The translations under genes were made by a program, and so were the position numbers. A stretch of 64,000 nucleotides of DNA from Petrolisthes cinctipes. Lineage: Eukaryota > Arthropoda > Malacostraca > Decapoda > Porcellanidae. Location: the NCBI GenBank assembly GCA_033782935.1, contig JAWQEG010000128.1, forward strand, positions 1,798,001 through 1,862,000, written 5' to 3'. Below are positions 24,801 through 39,500 of the stretch, one piece after another; the first letter of the stretch is position 1, and each line of letters opens with the position of its first letter. Below the pieces are notes generated by a model. The model did no database searches, had not been told where the DNA came from, and saw only the letters and a list, made by a program, of their open reading frames with translations.

Positions 24801-27800
24801 ACCCGAAAATTCGATATTTAGGGGTCCCAGAAGCGATCTGTACATGCCTACTCCGTGTTAGAGTATTTTCAAAATACATGCTCACAACATACTGAAAATC
24901 GATCTTTTAGGTGCACAAAAGTCGATATGTGCATGCATCTTCAGTACCCGTTTATATCTCAAATTCAGGCTCAAAACACCCGAAAATTCAATATTTTGGG
25001 GTCCCAGAAGCAATCTGTACATGCCTACTCAGTGTTAGAGTATTTTCAAAATACAGGCCCAAAACATGCTGAAAATCGATATTTTAGATGCCAAAAGTCA
25101 ATATGTGCATGTATCTTCTGTACCCGTTTATATCTCAAATTCAGGCTCAAAACACCCGAAAATTCAATATTTTGGGGTCCCAGAAGCAATCTGTACATGC
25201 CTACACAGTGCAAGAATATTTTCAAAATATAGGCTAAAAACATGCTAAAAATCGACATTTTAGGTGCCAAAAAATCGATATCTCAAACTCAGTCCCAAAA
25301 CACCCGAAAATTCGATATTTAGAGGTCTCAGAAGGTATCTGTACATGCCTAATCCGTGTTAGAGTATTTTCAAAATACAGGCCAAAAACATACTGAAAAT
25401 CGATCTTTTAGGTGCCCAAAAGTCGATATGTGCATGCATCTTCTGTACCCGTATATATCTCAAATTCTGGCCCTAAACACCCGAAAATTCGATATTTTGG
25501 GGTCCCAGAAGCGATCTGTACATGCCTACTCCGTGTTAGAGTATTTTCAAAATTCAGGCCCAAAACATGCTGAAAATCGATATTTTTGGTGCCCAAAGTC
25601 AATATGTGCATATATCTTCTGTACCCGTTTATATCTAAAATTCAGGCTCAAAACACCCGAAAATTCAATATTTTGGGGTCCAAAAAGCAATCTGTACAGA
25701 GTTAGAATATTTTCAAAATATAGGCTAAAAACATGCTAAAAATCGATCTTTTAGGTGCCAAAAAGTCGATATCTCAAATTCAGTCCCAAAACACCCGAAA
25801 AACCGATATTTAGGGGTCCCAGAAGCGATCTGTACATGCCTACTCCGTGTTAGAGTATTTTCAAAATACATGCTCAAAACATACTGAAAATCGATCTTTT
25901 AGGTGCACAAAAGTCGATATGTGCATGCATCTTCTGTACCCGTTTATATCTCAAATTCTGGCCCTAAACACCCGAAAACTCGATATTTTGGGGTCCCAGA
26001 AGCGATCTGTACATGCCTACTCCGTGTTAGAGTATTTTCAAAATTCAGGCCCAAAACATGCTGAAAATCGATATTTTAGATGCCCAAAGTCAATATGTGC
26101 ATGTATCTTCTGTACCCGTTTATATCTCAAATTCAGGCTCAAAACACCCGAAAATTCAATATTTTGGGGTCCCAGAAGCAATCTGTACATGCCTACACAG
26201 TGCTAGAATATTTTCAAAATATAGGCTAAAAACATGCTAAAAATCGACATTTTAGGTGCCAAAAAATCGATATCTCAAATTCAGTCCCAAAACTCCCAAA
26301 ACACCCGAAAATTCGATATTTAGAGGTCCCAGAAGGTATCTGTACATGCCTACTCCGTGTTATAGTATTTTCAAAATACAGGCCAAAAACATACTGAAAA
26401 TCGATCTTTTAGGTGCCCAAAAGTCGATATGTGCATGCATCTTCTGTACCCGTTTATATCTCAAATTCTGGCCCTAAACACCCGAAAACTCGATATTTTG
26501 GGGTCCCAGAAGCGATCTGTACATGCCTTCTCCATGTTAGAGTATTTTCAAAATTCAGGCCCAAAACATGCTGAAAATCGATATTTTTGGTGCCCAAAGT
26601 CAATATGTGCATGTATCTTCTGTACCCGTTTATATTTCAAATTCAGGCTCAAAACACCCGAAAATTCAATATTTTGGGGTCCCAGAAGCAATCTGTACAG
26701 TGCTAGAATATTTTCAAAATATAGGCTAAAAACATGCTAAAAATTGATCTTTTAGGTGCCAAAAAGTCGATATCTCAAATTCAGTCCCAAAACACCCGAA
26801 AATTCGATATTTAGGGGTCCCAGAAGCGATCTGTACATGCCTACTCCGTGTTAGAGTATTTTCAAAATACATGCTCACAACATACTGAAAATCGATCTTT
26901 TAGGTGCACAAAAGTCGATATGTGCATGCATCTTCAGTACCCGTTTATATCTCAAATTCAGGCTCAAAACACCCGAAAATTCAATATTTTGGGGTCCCAG
27001 AAGCAATATGTACATGCCTACTCAGTGTTAGAGTATTTTCAAAATACAGGCCCAAAACATGCTGAAAATCGATATTTTAGATGCCCAAAGTCAATATGTG
27101 CATGTATCTTCTGTACCCGTCTACATCTCAAATTCAGGCTCAAAACACCCGAAAATTCAATATTTTGTTATCCCAGAAGCAATCTGTACATGCCTACACA
27201 GTGCTAGAATATTTTCAAAATATAGGCTAAAAACATGCTAAAAATCGACATTTTAGGTGCCAAAAAATCGATATCTCAAACTCAGGCCCAAAACACCCGA
27301 AAATTCGATATTTAGAGGTCCCAGAAGGTATCTGTACATGCCTACTCCGTGTTAGAGTATTTTCAAAATTCAGGCAAAAACATACTGAAAATCGATCTTT
27401 TAGGTGCCCAAAAGTCGATATGTGCATGCATCTTCTGTACCCGTTTAGATCTCAAATTCTGTCCCTAAACACCCGAAAATTCGATATTTTGGGGTCCCAG
27501 AAGCGATCTGTACATGCCTACTCCGTGTTAGAGTATTTTCAAAATTCAGGCCCATAACATGCTGAAAATCGATATTTTTGGTGCCCAAAGTCAATATGTG
27601 CATGTATCTTCTGTACCCGTTTATATCTCAAATTCAGGCTCAAAACACCCGAAAATTCAATATTTTGGGGTCCCAGAAGCAATCTGTACAGTGCTAGAAT
27701 ATTTTCAAAATATAGGCTAAAAACATGCTAAAAATCGATCTTTTAGGTGCCAAAAAGTCGATATCTCAAATTCAGTCCCAAAACACCCGAAAATTCGATA

Positions 27801-29400
27801 TTTAGGGGTCCCAGAAGCGATCTGTACATGCCTACTCCGTGTTAGAGTATTTTCAAAATACATGCTCAAAACATACTGAAAATCGATCTTTTAGGTGCAC
27901 AAAAGTCGATATGTGCATGCATCTTCAGTACCCGTTTATATCTCAAATTCAGGCTCAAAACACCCGAAAATTCAATATTTTGGGGTCCCAGAAGCAATCT
28001 GTACATGCCTACTCAGTGTTAGAGTATTTTCAAAATACAGGCCAAAAACATACTGAAAATCGATCTTTTAGGTGCCCAAAAGTCGATATGTGCATGCATC
28101 TTCTGTACCCGTTTATATCTCAAATTCTGGCCCTAAACACCCGAAAATTCGATATTTTGGGGTCCCAGAAGCGATCTGTACTTGCCTACTCCGTGTTAGA
28201 GTATTTTCAAAATTCAGGCCCAAAACATGCTGAAAATCGATATTTTAGATGCCAAAAGTCAATATGTGCATGTATCTTCTGTACCCGTTTATATCTCAAA
28301 TTCAGGCTCAAAACACCCGATAATTCAATATTTTGGGGTCCCAGAAGCAATCTGTACATGCCTACACAGTGCTAGAATATTTTCAAAATATAGGCTAAAA
28401 ACATGCTAAAAATCGACATTTTAGATGCCAAAAAATCGATATCTCAAATTCAGTCCCAAACCACACGAAAATTCGATATTTAGAGGTCCCAGAAGGTATC
28501 TGTACATGCCTACTCCGTGTTAGAGTATTTTCAAAATACAGGCCTAAAACATACTGAAAATCGATCTTTTAGGTGCCCAAAAGTCGATATGTGCATGCAT
28601 CTTCTGTACCCGTTTATATCTCAAATTCTGGCCCTAAACACCCGAAAACTCGATATTTTGGGGTCCCAGAAGCAATCTGTACATGCCTACTCCGTGTTAA
28701 AGTATTTTCAAAATTCAGGCCCAAAACATGCTGAAAATCGATATTTTTGGTGCTCAAAGTCAATATGTGCATGTATCTTCTGTACCCGTTTATATTTCAA
28801 ATTCAGGCTCAAAACACCCGAAAATTCAATATTTTGGGGTCCCAGAAGCAATCTGTACAGTGCTAGAATATTTTCAAAATATAGGCTAAAAACATGCTAA
28901 AAATCGATCTTTTAGGTGCCAAAAAGTCGATATCTCAAATTCAGTCCCAAAACACCCGAAAATTCGATATTTAGGGGTCCCAGAAGCGATCTGTACATGC
29001 CTACTCCGTGTTAGAGTATTTTCAAAATACATGCTCACAACATACTGAAAATCGATCTTTTAGGTGCACAAAAGTCGATATGTGCATGCATCTTCAGTAC
29101 CCGTTTATATCTCAAATTCAGGCTCAAAACACCCGAAAATTCAATATTTTGGGGTCCCAGAAGCAATCTGTACATGCCTACTCAGTGTTAGAGTATTTTC
29201 AAAATACAGGCCCAAAACATGCTGAAAATCGATATTTTAGATGCCAAAAGTCAATATGTGCATGTATCTTCTGTACCCGTTTATATCTCAAATTCAGGCT
29301 CAAAACACCCGAAAATTCAATATTATGGAATCCCAGAAGCAATCTGTACGTGCCTACACAGTGCTAGAATATTTTCAAAATATAGGCTAAAAACATGCTA
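24801..29400 (+). repeat. Hexamer-based region with interspersed trimers
   Basis: Hexamers of about 992 bp start at 24829 (to 25820), 26822 (991 bp) and 28982 (993 bp). Between them lie A'-B-C, A-B-Cs and A'-A-B-C blocks. A C monomer near 26286-26300 carries an extra copy of 'cccaaaact' (9 bp). The 'gttatccc' variant reappears at 27168, and the 'ggtctcagaagg' variant near 25325 links this region to 20992, 29478, 35111 and 36250. Confidence 0.82.
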
Positions 29401-32400
29401 AAAATTGACATTTTAGGTGCCAAAAAATCGATATCTCAAACTCAGTCCCAAAACACCCGAAAATTCGATATTTAGAGGTCTCAGAAGGTATCTGTACATG
29501 CCTAATCCGTGTTAGAGTATTTTCAAAATACAGGCCAAAAACATACTGAAAATCGATCTTTTAGGTGCCCAAAAGTCGATATGTGCATGCATCTTCTGTA
29601 CCCGTTTATATCTCAAATTCTGGCCCTAAACACCCGAAAATTCGATATTTTGGGGTCACAAGAAGCGATCTGTACATGCCTACTCCGTGTTAGAGTATTT
29701 TCAAAATTCAGGCCCAAAACATGCTGAAAATCGATATTTTTGGTGCCCAAAGTCAATATGTGCATATATCTTCTGTACCCGTTTATATCTCAAATTCAGG
29801 CTCAAAACACCCGAAAATTCAATATTTTGGGGTCCAAAAAGCAATCTGTACAGTGCTAGAATATTTTCAAAATATAGGCTAAAAACATGCTAAAAATCGA
29901 TCTTTTAGGTGCCAAAAAGTCGATATCTCAAATTCAGTCCCAAAACACCCGAAAAACCGATATTTAGGGGTCCCAGAAGCGATCTGTACATGCCTACTCC
30001 GTGTTAGAGTATTTTCAAAATACATGCTCAAAACATACTGAAAATCGATCTTTTAGGTGCACAAAAGTCGATATGTGCATGCATCTTCAGTACCCGTTTA
30101 TATCTCAAATTCAGGCTCAAAACACCCGAAAATTCAATATTTTGGGGTCCCAGAAGCAATCTGTACATGCCTACTCAGTGTTAGAGTATTTTCAAAATAC
30201 AGGCTAAAAACATACTGAAAATCGATCTTTTAGGTGCCCAAAAGTCGATATGTGCATGCATCTTCTGTACCCGTTTATATCTCAAATTCTGGCCCTAAAC
30301 ACCCGAAAATTCGATATTTTGGGGTCCCAGAAGCGATCTGTACATGCCTACTCCGTGTTAGAGTATTTTCAAAATTCAGGCCCAAAACATGCTGAAAATC
30401 GATATTTTAGATGCCCAATGTCAATATGTGCATGTATCTTCTGTACCCGTTTATATCTCAAATTTTGGCTCAAAACACCCGAAAATTCAATATTTTGGGG
30501 TCCCAGAAGCAATCTGTACAGTGCTAGAATATTTTCAAAATATAGGCTAAAAACATGCTAAAAATCGACATTTTAGGTGCCAAAAAATCGATATCTCAAA
30601 TTCAATCCCAAAACACCCGAAAATTCGATATTTAGAGGTCCCAGAAGGTATCTGTACATGCCTACTCCGTGTTAGAGTATTTTCAAAATACAGGCCAAAA
30701 ACATACTGAAAATCGATCTTTTAGGTGCCCAAAAGTCGATATGTGCATGCATCTTCTGTACCCGTTTATATCTCAAATTCTGGCCCTAAACACCCGAAAA
30801 CTCGATATTTTGGGGTCCCAGAAGCGATCTGTACATGCCTACTCCGTGTTAGAGTATTTTCAAAATTCAGGCCCAAAACATGCTGAAAATCGATATTTTT
30901 GGTGCCCAAAGTCAATATGTGCATGTATCTTCTGTACCCGTTTATATTTCAAATTCAGGCTCAAAAAACCCGAAAATTCAATATTTTTGGGTCCCAGAAG
31001 CAATCTGTACAGTGATAGAATATTTTCAAAATATAGGCTAAAAACATGCTAAAAATCGATCTTTTAGGTGCCAAAAAGTCGATATCTCAAATTCAGTCCC
31101 AAAACACCCGAAAATTCGATATTTAGGGGTCCCAGAAGCGATCTGTACATGCCTACTCCATGTTAGAGTATTTTCAAAATACATGCTCACAACATACTGA
31201 AAATCGATCTTTTAGGTGCACAAAAGTCGATATGTGCATGCATCTTCAGTACCCGTTTATATCTCAAATTCAGGCTCAAAACACCCGAAAATTCAATATT
31301 TTGGGGTCCCAGAAGCAATCTGTACATGCCTACTCAGTGTTAGAGTATTTTCAAAATTCAGGCCCAAAACATGCTGAAAATCGACATTTTAGGTGCCAAA
31401 AAATCGATATCTCAAACTCAGTCCCAAAACACCCGAAAATTCGATATTTAGAGGTCCCTGAAGGTATCTGTACATGCCTACTCCGTGTTAGAGTATTTTC
31501 AAAATACAGGCCAAAAACATACTGAAAATCGATCTTTTAGGTGCCCAAAAGTCGATATGTGCATGCATCTTCTGTACCCGTTTATATCTCAAATTCTGAC
31601 CCTTAACACCCGAAAATTCGATATTTTGGGGTCCCAGAAGCGATCTGTACATGCCTACTCCGTGTTAGAGTATTTTCAAAATTCAGGCCCAAAACATGCA
31701 GAAAATCGATATTTTTGGTGCCCAAAGTCAATATGTGCATATATCTTCTGTACCCGTTTATGTCTCAAATTCAGGCTCAAAACACCCGAAAATTCAATAT
31801 TTTGGGGTCCCAGAAGCAATCTGTACAGTGCTAGAATATTTTCAAAATATAGGCTAAAAACATGCTAAAAATCGATCTTTTAGGTGCCAAAAAGTCGATA
31901 TCTCAAATTCAGTCCCAAAACACCCGAAAATTCGATATTTAGGGGTCCCAGAAGCGATCTGTACATGCCTACTCCGTGTTAGAGTATTTTCAAAATACAT
32001 GCTCAAAACATACTGAAAATCGATCTTTTTGGTGCACAAAAGTCGATATGTGCATGCATCTTCAGTACCCGTTTATATCTCAAATTCAGGCTCAAAACAC
32101 CCGAAAATTCAATATTTTGGGGTCCCAGAAGCTATCTGTACATGCCTACTCAGTGTTAGAGTATTTTCAAAATACAGGCCAAAAACATACTGAAAATCGA
32201 TCTTTTAGGTGGCCAAAAGTCGATATGTACATGCATCTTCTGTACCCGTTTATATCTCAAATTCTGGCCCTAAACACCCGAAAATTCGATATTTTGGGGT
32301 CCCAGAAGCAATCTGTACATGCCTACTCCGTGTTAGAGTATTTTCAAAATTCAGACCCAAAACATGCTGAAAATCGATATTTTAGATGCCCAAAGTCAAT

Positions 32401-35400
32401 ATGTGCATGTATCTTCTGTACCCGTTTATATCTCAAATTCAATCTCAAAACATCCGAAAATTCAATATTTTGGGGTCCCAGAAGCAATCTGTACAGTGCT
32501 AGAATATTTTCAAAATATAGGCCTAAAACATGCTAAAAATCGATCTTTTAGGTGCCAAAAAGTCGATATCTCAAATTCAGTCCCAAAACACCCGAAAATT
32601 CGATATTTAGGGGTCCCAGAAGCGATCTGTACATGCCTACTCCGTGTTAGAGTATTTTCAAAATACATGCTCAAAACATACTGAAAATCGATCTTTTAGG
32701 TGCACAAAAGTCGATATGTGCATGCATCTTCAGTACCCGTTTATATCTCAAATTCAGGCTCAAAACACCCGAAAATTCAATATTTTGGGGTCCCAGAAGC
32801 AATCTGTACATGCCTACTCAGTGTTAGAGTATTTTCAAAATACATGCCCAAAACATGCTGAAAATCGATCTTTTAGATGCCCAAAGTCAATATGTGCATG
32901 TATCTTCTGTACCCGTTTATATCTCAAATTCAGGCTCAAAACACCCGAAAATTCAATATTTTGGGGCCCCAGAAGCAATCTGTACATGCCTACACAGTGC
33001 TAGAATATTTTCAAAATATAGGCTAAAAACATGCTAAAAATCGACATTTTAGGTGCCAAAAAGTCGATATCTCAAATTCAGTCCCAAAACACCCGAAAAT
33101 TCGATATTTAGGGGTCCCAGAAGGTATCTGTACATGCCTACTCCTTGTTAGAGTATTTTCAAAATACAGGCCAAAAACATACTGAAAATCGATCTTTTAG
33201 GTGCCCAAAAGTCGATATGTGCATGCATCTTCTGTACCCGTTTATATCTCAAATTCTGGCCCTAAACACCCGAAAATTCGATATTTTGGGGTCCCAGAAG
33301 CGATCTGTACATGCCTACTCCGTGTTAGAGTATTTTCAAAATTCAGGCCCAAAACAGGCTGAAAATCGATAGTTTTGGTGCCCAAAGTCAATATGTGCAT
33401 GTATCTTCTGTACCCGTTTATATCTCAAATTCAGGCTCATAACACCCGAAAATTCAATATTTTGGGGTCCCAGAAGCAATCTGTACATGCCTACTCAGTG
33501 CTAGAGTATTTTCAAAATACAGGCCCAAAACATGCTAAAATTCGATCTTTTAGATGCCCAAAGTCAGTATGTGCATGTATCTTCTGTACCCGTTTATATC
33601 TCAAATTCAGGCTTAAAACACCCGAAAATTCAATATTTTGGGGTCCCAGAAGCAATCTGTACATGCCTACACAGTGCTAGAATATTTTCAAAATATAGGC
33701 TAAAAACATGCTAAAAATCGACATTTTAGGTGCCAAAAAGTCGATATCTCAAATTCAGTCCCAAAACACCCGAAAATTCGATATTTAGGGGCCCCAGAAG
33801 CGATCTGTACATGCCTACTCCGTGTTAGAGTATTTTCAAAATACATGCTCAAAACATACTGAAAATCGATCTTTTAGGTGCACAAAAGTCGATATGTGCA
33901 TGCATCTTCAGTACCCGTTTATATCTCAAATTCAGGCTCAAAACACCCGAAAATTCAATATTTTGGGGTCCCAGAAGCAATCTGTACATGCCTACTCAGT
34001 GTTAGAGTATTTTCAAAATACAGGTCCAAAACATGCTGAAAATCGATATCTTTTAGGTGCCCAAATGCCGATATGTGCATGCATCTTCTGTACCCATTTA
34101 TATCTCAAATTCTGGCCCTAAACACCCGAAAATTCGATATTTTGGGGTCCCAGAAGCGATCTGTACATGCCTACTCCGTGTTAGAGCATTTTCAAAATTC
34201 AGGCCCAAAACATGCTGAAAATCGATATTTTTGGTGCCCAAAGTTTTGTGCAAATGTGCATGTATCTTCTGTACCCGTTTATATCTCAAGTTCAGGCTTA
34301 AAACACCCGAAAATTCAATATTTTGGGGTCCCAGAAGCAATCTGCACAGTGCTAGAATATTTTCAAAATATAGGCTAAAAACATGCTAAAAATCGATCTT
34401 TTAGGTGCCAAAAAGTCGATATCTCAAATTCAGTCCCAAAACACCCGAAAATTCGATATTTAGGGGTCCCAGAAGCGATCTGTACATGCCTACTCCGTGT
34501 TAGAGTATTTTCAAAATTCAGGCCCAAAACATGCTGAAAATCGATATTTTAGATGCCCAAAGTCAATATGTGCATGTATCTTCTGTACCCGTTTATATCT
34601 CAAATTCAGGCTCAAAACACCCGAAAATTCAATATTTTGGGGTCCCAGAATCAATATGTACATGCCTACACAGTGATAGAATATTTTCAAAATATAGGCT
34701 AAAAACATGCTAAAAATCGACATTTTAGGTGCCAAAAATCGATATCTCAAATTCAGTCCAAAAACATCCGAAAATTCGATATTTAGAGGTCCCAGAAGGT
34801 ATCTGTACATGCCTACTCCGTGTTAGAGTATTTTCAAAATTCAGGCCCAAAACATGCTGAAAATCGATATTTTAGATGCCCAAAGTCAATATGTGCATGT
34901 ATCTTCTGTACCCGTTTATATCTCAAATTCAGGCTCAAAACACCCGAAAATTCAATATTTTGGGATCCCAGAAGCAATCTGTACATGCCTACACAGTGCT
35001 AGAATATTTTCAAAATATAGGCTAAAAACATGCTAAAAATCGACATTTTAGGTGCCAAAAAATCGATATCTCAAACTCAGTCCCAAAACACCCGAAAATA
35101 CGATATTTAGAGGTCTCAGAAGGTATCTGTACATGCCTAATCCGTGTTAGAGTATTTTCAAAATACAGGCCAAAAACATACTGAAAATCGATCTTTTAGG
35201 TGCCCAAAAGTCGATATGTGCATGCATCTTCTGTACCCGTTTATATCTCAAATTCTGGCCCTAAACACCCGAAAATTCGATATTTTGGGGTCACAAGAAG
35301 CGATCTGTACATGCCTACTCCGTGTTAGAGTATTTTCAAAATTCAGGCCCAAAACATGCTGAAAATCGATATTTTTGGTGCCCAAAGTCAATATGTGCAT

Positions 35401-36200
35401 ATATCTTCTGTACCCGTTTATATCTCAAATTCAGGCTCAAAACACCCGAAAATTCAATATTTTGGGGTCCCAGAAGCAATCTGCACAGTGCTAGAATATT
35501 TTCAAAATATAGGCTAAAAACATGCTAAAAATCGATCTTTTAGGTGCCAAAAAGTCGATATCTCAAATTCAGTCCCAAAACACCCGAAAATTCGATATTT
35601 AGGGGTCCCAGAAGCGATCTGTACATGCCTACTCCGTGTTAGAGTATTTTCAAAATTCAGGCCCAAAACATGCTGAAAATCGATATTTTAGATGCCCAAA
35701 GTCAATATGTGCATGTATCTTCTGTACCCGTTTATATCTCAAATTCAGGCTCAAAACACCCGAAAATTCAATATTTTGGGGTCCCAGAATCAATATGTAC
35801 ATGCCTACACAGTGATAGAATATTTTCAAAATATAGGCTAAAAACATGCTAAAAATCGACATTTTAGGTGCCAAAAATCGATATCTCAAATTCAGTCCAA
35901 AAACATCCGAAAATTCGATATTTAGAGGTCCCAGAAGGTATCTGTACATGCCTACTCCGTGTTAGAGTATTTTCAAAATTCAGGCCCAAAACATGCTGAA
36001 AATCGATATTTTAGATGCCCAAAGTCAATATGTGCATGTATCTTCTGTACCCGTTTATATCTCAAATTCAGGCTCAAAACACCCGAAAATTCAATATTTT
36101 GGGATCCCAGAAGCAATCTGTACATGCCTACACAGTGCTAGAATATTTTCAAAATATAGGCTAAAAACATGCTAAAAATCGACATTTTAGGTGCCAAAAA
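29400..36200 (+). repeat. Segmental duplication, copy 1 (6,774-bp spacing)
   Basis: From about 29.4 kb to 35.07 kb this segment is repeated at +6,774 bp with only a small number of substitutions seen by eye. Examples are 'cccaatgtc' at 30416 against 'cccaaagtc', 'gtgatagaat' at 31014 against 'gtgctagaat', and 'tagagcatttt' at 34186 against 'tagagtatttt'. Private markers found in both copies include 'tgacccttaac', 'gtccctgaaggt', 'cactcatgttag'-like A' variants, 'ggggccccag' and 'ttttgtgcaaa'. The left edge is blurred because neighbouring monomers are similar. Confidence 0.87.
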
Positions 36201-36590
36201 ATCGATATCTCAAACTCAGTCCCAAAACACCCGAAAATACGATATTTAGAGGTCTCAGAAGGTATCTGTACATGCCTAATCCGTGTTAGAGTATTTTCAA
36301 AATACAGGCCAAAAACATACTGAAAATCGATCTTTTAGGTGCCCAAAAGTCGATATGTGCATGCATCTTCTGTACCCGTTTATATCTCAAATTCTGGCCC
36401 TAAACACCCGAAAATTCGATATTTTGGGGTCACAAGAAGCGATCTGTACATGCCTACTCCGTGTTAGAGTATTTTCAAAATTCAGGCCCAAAACATGCTG
36501 AAAATCGATATTTTTGGTGCCCAAAGTCAATATGTGCATATATCTTCTGTACCCGTTTATATCTCAAATTCAGGCTCAAAACACCCGAAA
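34310..36590 (+). repeat. Tandem duplication of a 1,139-bp unit
   Basis: Copy 1 (about 34310-35460) and copy 2 (about 35460-36590) share private variants: 'ctgcacagtgctag' (34342 and 35481), 'agaatcaatatgtacatg', 'cagtgatagaat', 'gtccaaaaacatccg', 'gaaaatacgatat' and 'gggtcacaagaag'. The second copy of the 6.8-kb segment holds only one version of this unit. Either this duplication followed the large one or the second copy was truncated. Confidence 0.85.
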
Positions 36591-39500
36591 ATTCAATATT
36601 TTGGGGTCCAAAAAGCAATCTGTACAGTGCTAGAATATTTTCAAAATATAGGCTAAAAACATGCTAAAAATCGATCTTTTAGGTGCCAAAAAGTCGATAT
36701 CTCAAATTCAGTCCCAAAACACCCGAAAAACCGATATTTAGGGGTCCCAGAAGCGATCTGTACATGCCTACTCCGTGTTAGAGTATTTTCAAAATACATG
36801 CTCAAAACATACTGAAAATCGATCTTTTAGGTGCACAAAAGTCGATATGTGCATGCATCTTCAGTACCCGTTTATATCTCAAATTTAGGCTCAAAACACC
36901 CGAAAATTCAATATTTTGGGGTCCCAGAAGCAATCTGTACATGCCTACTCAGTGTTAGAGTATTTTCAAAATACAGGCCAAAAACATACTGAAAATCGAT
37001 CTTTTAGGTGCCCAAAAGTCGATATGTGCATGCATCTTCTGTACCCGTTTATATCTCAAATTCTGGCCCTAAACACCCGAAAATTCGATATTTTGGGGTC
37101 CCAGAAGCGATCTGTACATGCCTACTCCGTGTTAGAGTATTTTCAAAATTCAGGCCCAAAACATGCTGAAAATCGATATTTTAGATGCCCAAAGTCAATA
37201 TGTGCATGTATCTTCTGTACCCGTTTATATCTCAAATTCTGGCTCAAAACACCCGAAAATTCAATATTTTGGGGTCCCAGAAGCAATCTGTACAGTGCTA
37301 GAATATTTTCAAAATATAGGCTAAAAACATGCTAAAAATCGACATTTTAGGTGCCAAAAAATCGATATCTCAAATTCAATCCCAAAACACCCGAAAATTC
37401 GATATTTAGAGGTCCCAGAAGGTATCTGTACATGCCTACTCCGTGTTAGAGTATTTTCAAAATACAGGCCAAAAACATACTGAAAATCGATCTTTTAGGT
37501 GCCCAAAAGTCGATATGTGCATGCATCTTCTGTACCCGTTTATATCTCAAATTCTGGCCCTAAACACCCGAAAACTCGATATTTTGGGGTCCCAGAAGCG
37601 ATCTGTACATGCCTACTCCGTGTTAGAGTATTTTCAAAATTCAGGCCCAAAACATGCTGAAAATCGATATTTTTGGTGCCCAAAGTCAATATGTGCATGT
37701 ATCTTCTGTACCCGTTTATATTTCAAATTCAGGCTCAAAAAACCCGAAAATTCAATATTTTTGGGTCCCAGAAGCAATCTGTACAGTGCTAGAATATTTT
37801 CAAAATATAGGCTAAAAACATGCTAAAAATCGATCTTTTAGGTGCCAAAAAGTCGATATCTCAAATTCAGTCCCAAAACACCCGAAAATTCGATATTTAG
37901 GGGTCCCAGAAGCGATCTGTACATGCCTACTCCATGTTAGAGTATTTTCAAAATACATGCTCACAACATACTGAAAATCGATCTTTTAGGTGCACAAAAG
38001 TCGATATGTGCATGCATCTTCAGTACCCGTTTATATCTCAAATTCAGGCTCAAAACACCCGAAAATTCAATATTTTGGGGTCCCAGAAGCAATCTGTACA
38101 TGCCTACTCAGTGTTAGAGTATTTTCAAAATTCAGGCCCAAAACATGCTGAAAATCGACATTTTAGGTGCCAAAAAATCGATATCTCAAACTCAGTCCCA
38201 AAACACCCGAAAATTCGATATTTAGAGGTCCCTGAAGGTATCTGTACATGCCTACTCCGTGTTAGAGTATTTTCAAAATACAGGCCAAAAACATACTGAA
38301 AATCGATCTTTTAGGTGCCCAAAAGTCGATATGTGCATGCATCTTCTGTACCCGTTTATATCTCAAATTCTGACCCTTAACACCCGAAAATTCGATATTT
38401 TGGGGTCCCAGAAGCGATCTGTACATGCCTACTCCGTGTTAGAGTATTTTCAAAATTCAGGCCCAAAACATGCAGAAAATCGATATTTTTGGTGCCCAAA
38501 GTCAATATGTGCATATATCTTCTGTACCCGTTTATGTCTCAAATTCAGGCTCAAAACACCCGAAAATTCAATATTTTGGGGTCCCAGAAGCAATCTGTAC
38601 AGTGCTAGAATATTTTCAAAATATAGGCTAAAAACATGCTAAAAATCGATCTTTTAGGTGCCAAAAAGTCGATATCTCAAATTCAGTCCCAAAACACCCG
38701 AAAATTCGATATTTAGGGGTCCCAGAAGCGATCTGTACATGCCTACTCCGTGTTAGAGTATTTTCAAAATACATGCTCAAAACATACTGAAAATCGATCT
38801 TTTTGGTGCACAAAAGTCGATATGTGCATGCATCTTCAGTACCCGTTTATATCTCAAATTCAGGCTCAAAACACCCGAAAATTCAATATTTTGGGGTCCC
38901 AGAAGCTATCTGTACATGCCTACTCAGTGTTAGAGTATTTTCAAAATACAGGCCAAAAACATACTGAAAATCGATCTTTTAGGTGGCCAAAAGTCGATAT
39001 GTACATGCATCTTCTGTACCCGTTTATATCTCAAATTCTGGCCCTAAACACCCGAAAATTCGATATTTTGGGGTCCCAGAAGCAATCTGTACATGCCTAC
39101 TCCGTGTTAGAGTATTTTCAAAATTCAGACCCAAAACATGCTGAAAATCGATATTTTAGATGCCCAAAGTCAATATGTGCATGTATCTTCTGTACCCGTT
39201 TATATCTCAAATTCAATCTCAAAACACCCGAAAATTCAATATTTTGGGGTCCCAGAAGCAATCTGTACAGTGCTAGAATATTTTCAAAATATAGGCTAAA
39301 AACATGCTAAAAATCGATCTTATAGGTGCCAAAAAGTCGATATCTCAAATTCAGTCCCAAAACACCCGAAAATTCGATATTTAGGGGTCCCAGAAGCGAT
39401 CTGTACATGCCTACTCCGTGTTAGAGTATTTTCAAAATACATGCTCAAAACATACTGAAAATCGATCTTTTAGGTGCACAAAAGTCGATATGTGCATGCA

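Noticed and set aside
34310..36590. Transposon or insertion with target-site duplication
   Set aside because: Both sides and the interior are satellite monomers in continuous phase. The doubling is explained by unequal exchange.
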